From Symsagittifera roscoffensis (lineage: Eukaryota; Xenacoelomorpha; Acoela; Convolutidae), in assembly GCF_963678635.1 (NCBI RefSeq), contig NC_087062.1:95471705-95535704 (forward strand): 64,000 nucleotides of DNA, in the 5' to 3' direction. Below the pieces are notes generated by a model. That model saw only the letters and a program-made list of their open reading frames with translations. It was not told the DNA's origin and ran no database searches. The translations under genes and the position numbers were made by a program. This document shows positions 63,897 through 64,000 of the stretch, in pieces; the stretch's first letter is position 1, and every line of letters starts with the position of its first letter.

Positions 63897-64000
63897 GTCT
63901 ATTAGCTTTTTATTTGATTTTTTCTCCCTTTTAACTATTACGCTCAATTGAGTTCTTAAAAACTTCTTTGAAGTTGTATAGGTTACAAGAAATTAAAACG

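Larger units (their letters stand above)
52625..64000 (+). repeat. tRNA-Glu-derived tandem array 2 (continues past window)
   Basis: Colinear with array 1 at its start (irregular block 52.6-53.9 kb), then ~295-bp monomers to the window edge. Strict CTC/CTA alternation breaks at 59.99-61.76 kb (A A A B B A A order). Confidence 0.95.

Noticed and set aside
41836-64000. CRISPR-like array
   Set aside because: Monomers are ~295 bp with a tRNA in each, there are no short unique spacers and the context is eukaryotic.

Overview
The window looks like AT-rich, repeat-laden DNA from an animal genome. BEL/Pao and Ty3-type LTR elements, a split serine-dehydratase gene with TTTCAG-type splice acceptors, a myosin motor fragment and eukaryotic tRNA genes with internal A and B boxes all point to a metazoan. 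The short T-rich acceptors and the sequence texture would suit a nematode, but the species cannot be fixed from sequence alone. Very little of the window is intact cellular coding sequence.

Layout. (1) 0-10 kb: a 245-codon minus-strand ORF of unknown function, a GC-richer myosin-motor fragment (minus strand), a tRNA-like relic, several degenerate and G-rich repeats, and a plausible secreted, cysteine-containing protein (6947-7753, plus). (2) 10.2-13.2 kb: a decayed BEL/Pao retroelement with two diverged LTRs and remnants of RT/RNase H and integrase. Its 3' end and ~2.9 kb of flank form a 3.15-kb tandem duplication (12.64-15.79 and 15.79-18.94 kb). (3) 19.6-22.8 kb: foldback MITE-like elements and the last two coding exons of an L-serine/L-threonine dehydratase-like gene (minus strand). 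Its upstream exons are not visible. A Ty3-type retroelement starts about 600 bp upstream. (4) 22.9-41.8 kb: a large rearranged retroelement block. A dead Ty3-type element (minus strand) and an inverted second copy (plus strand) carry the same nonsense mutations. Between them lie three tandem ~1.8-kb units and one inverted unit, each with a LINE-ORF1-like pseudogene. The second copy then switches orientation at ~40.31 kb. (5) 41.8-64 kb: two long tandem arrays of tRNA-Glu-derived genes, separated by a second copy of the same retroelement fragment (51.3-52.6 kb). The arrays extend to the window edge.

The most unusual feature is the tRNA array. I count 68 full-length tRNA-like units plus at least ten truncated ones. 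Monomers are ~295 bp and mostly alternate between two types. Type A (36 copies) is tRNA-Glu with anticodon CTC, and its consensus is perfectly base-paired. Type B (25 copies) has the C36->A change that gives anticodon CTA, complementary to the UAG stop codon. All 25 keep CTA, nearly all keep A and B boxes, and all have a nearby T-run terminator. Most consensus type A copies lack such a terminator. Type B also carries one mismatch in each of the D, anticodon and T stems, so it could be either an amplified amber-suppressor-like tRNA family or a tandemly amplified pseudogene. Sequence alone cannot decide. Minor variants have anticodons TTC (5) and ATC (2).

Genes do not form operons here. The only functional link I can suggest is speculative: the recognised cellular gene end (serine dehydratase) uses TAG, and readthrough would add 18 residues.
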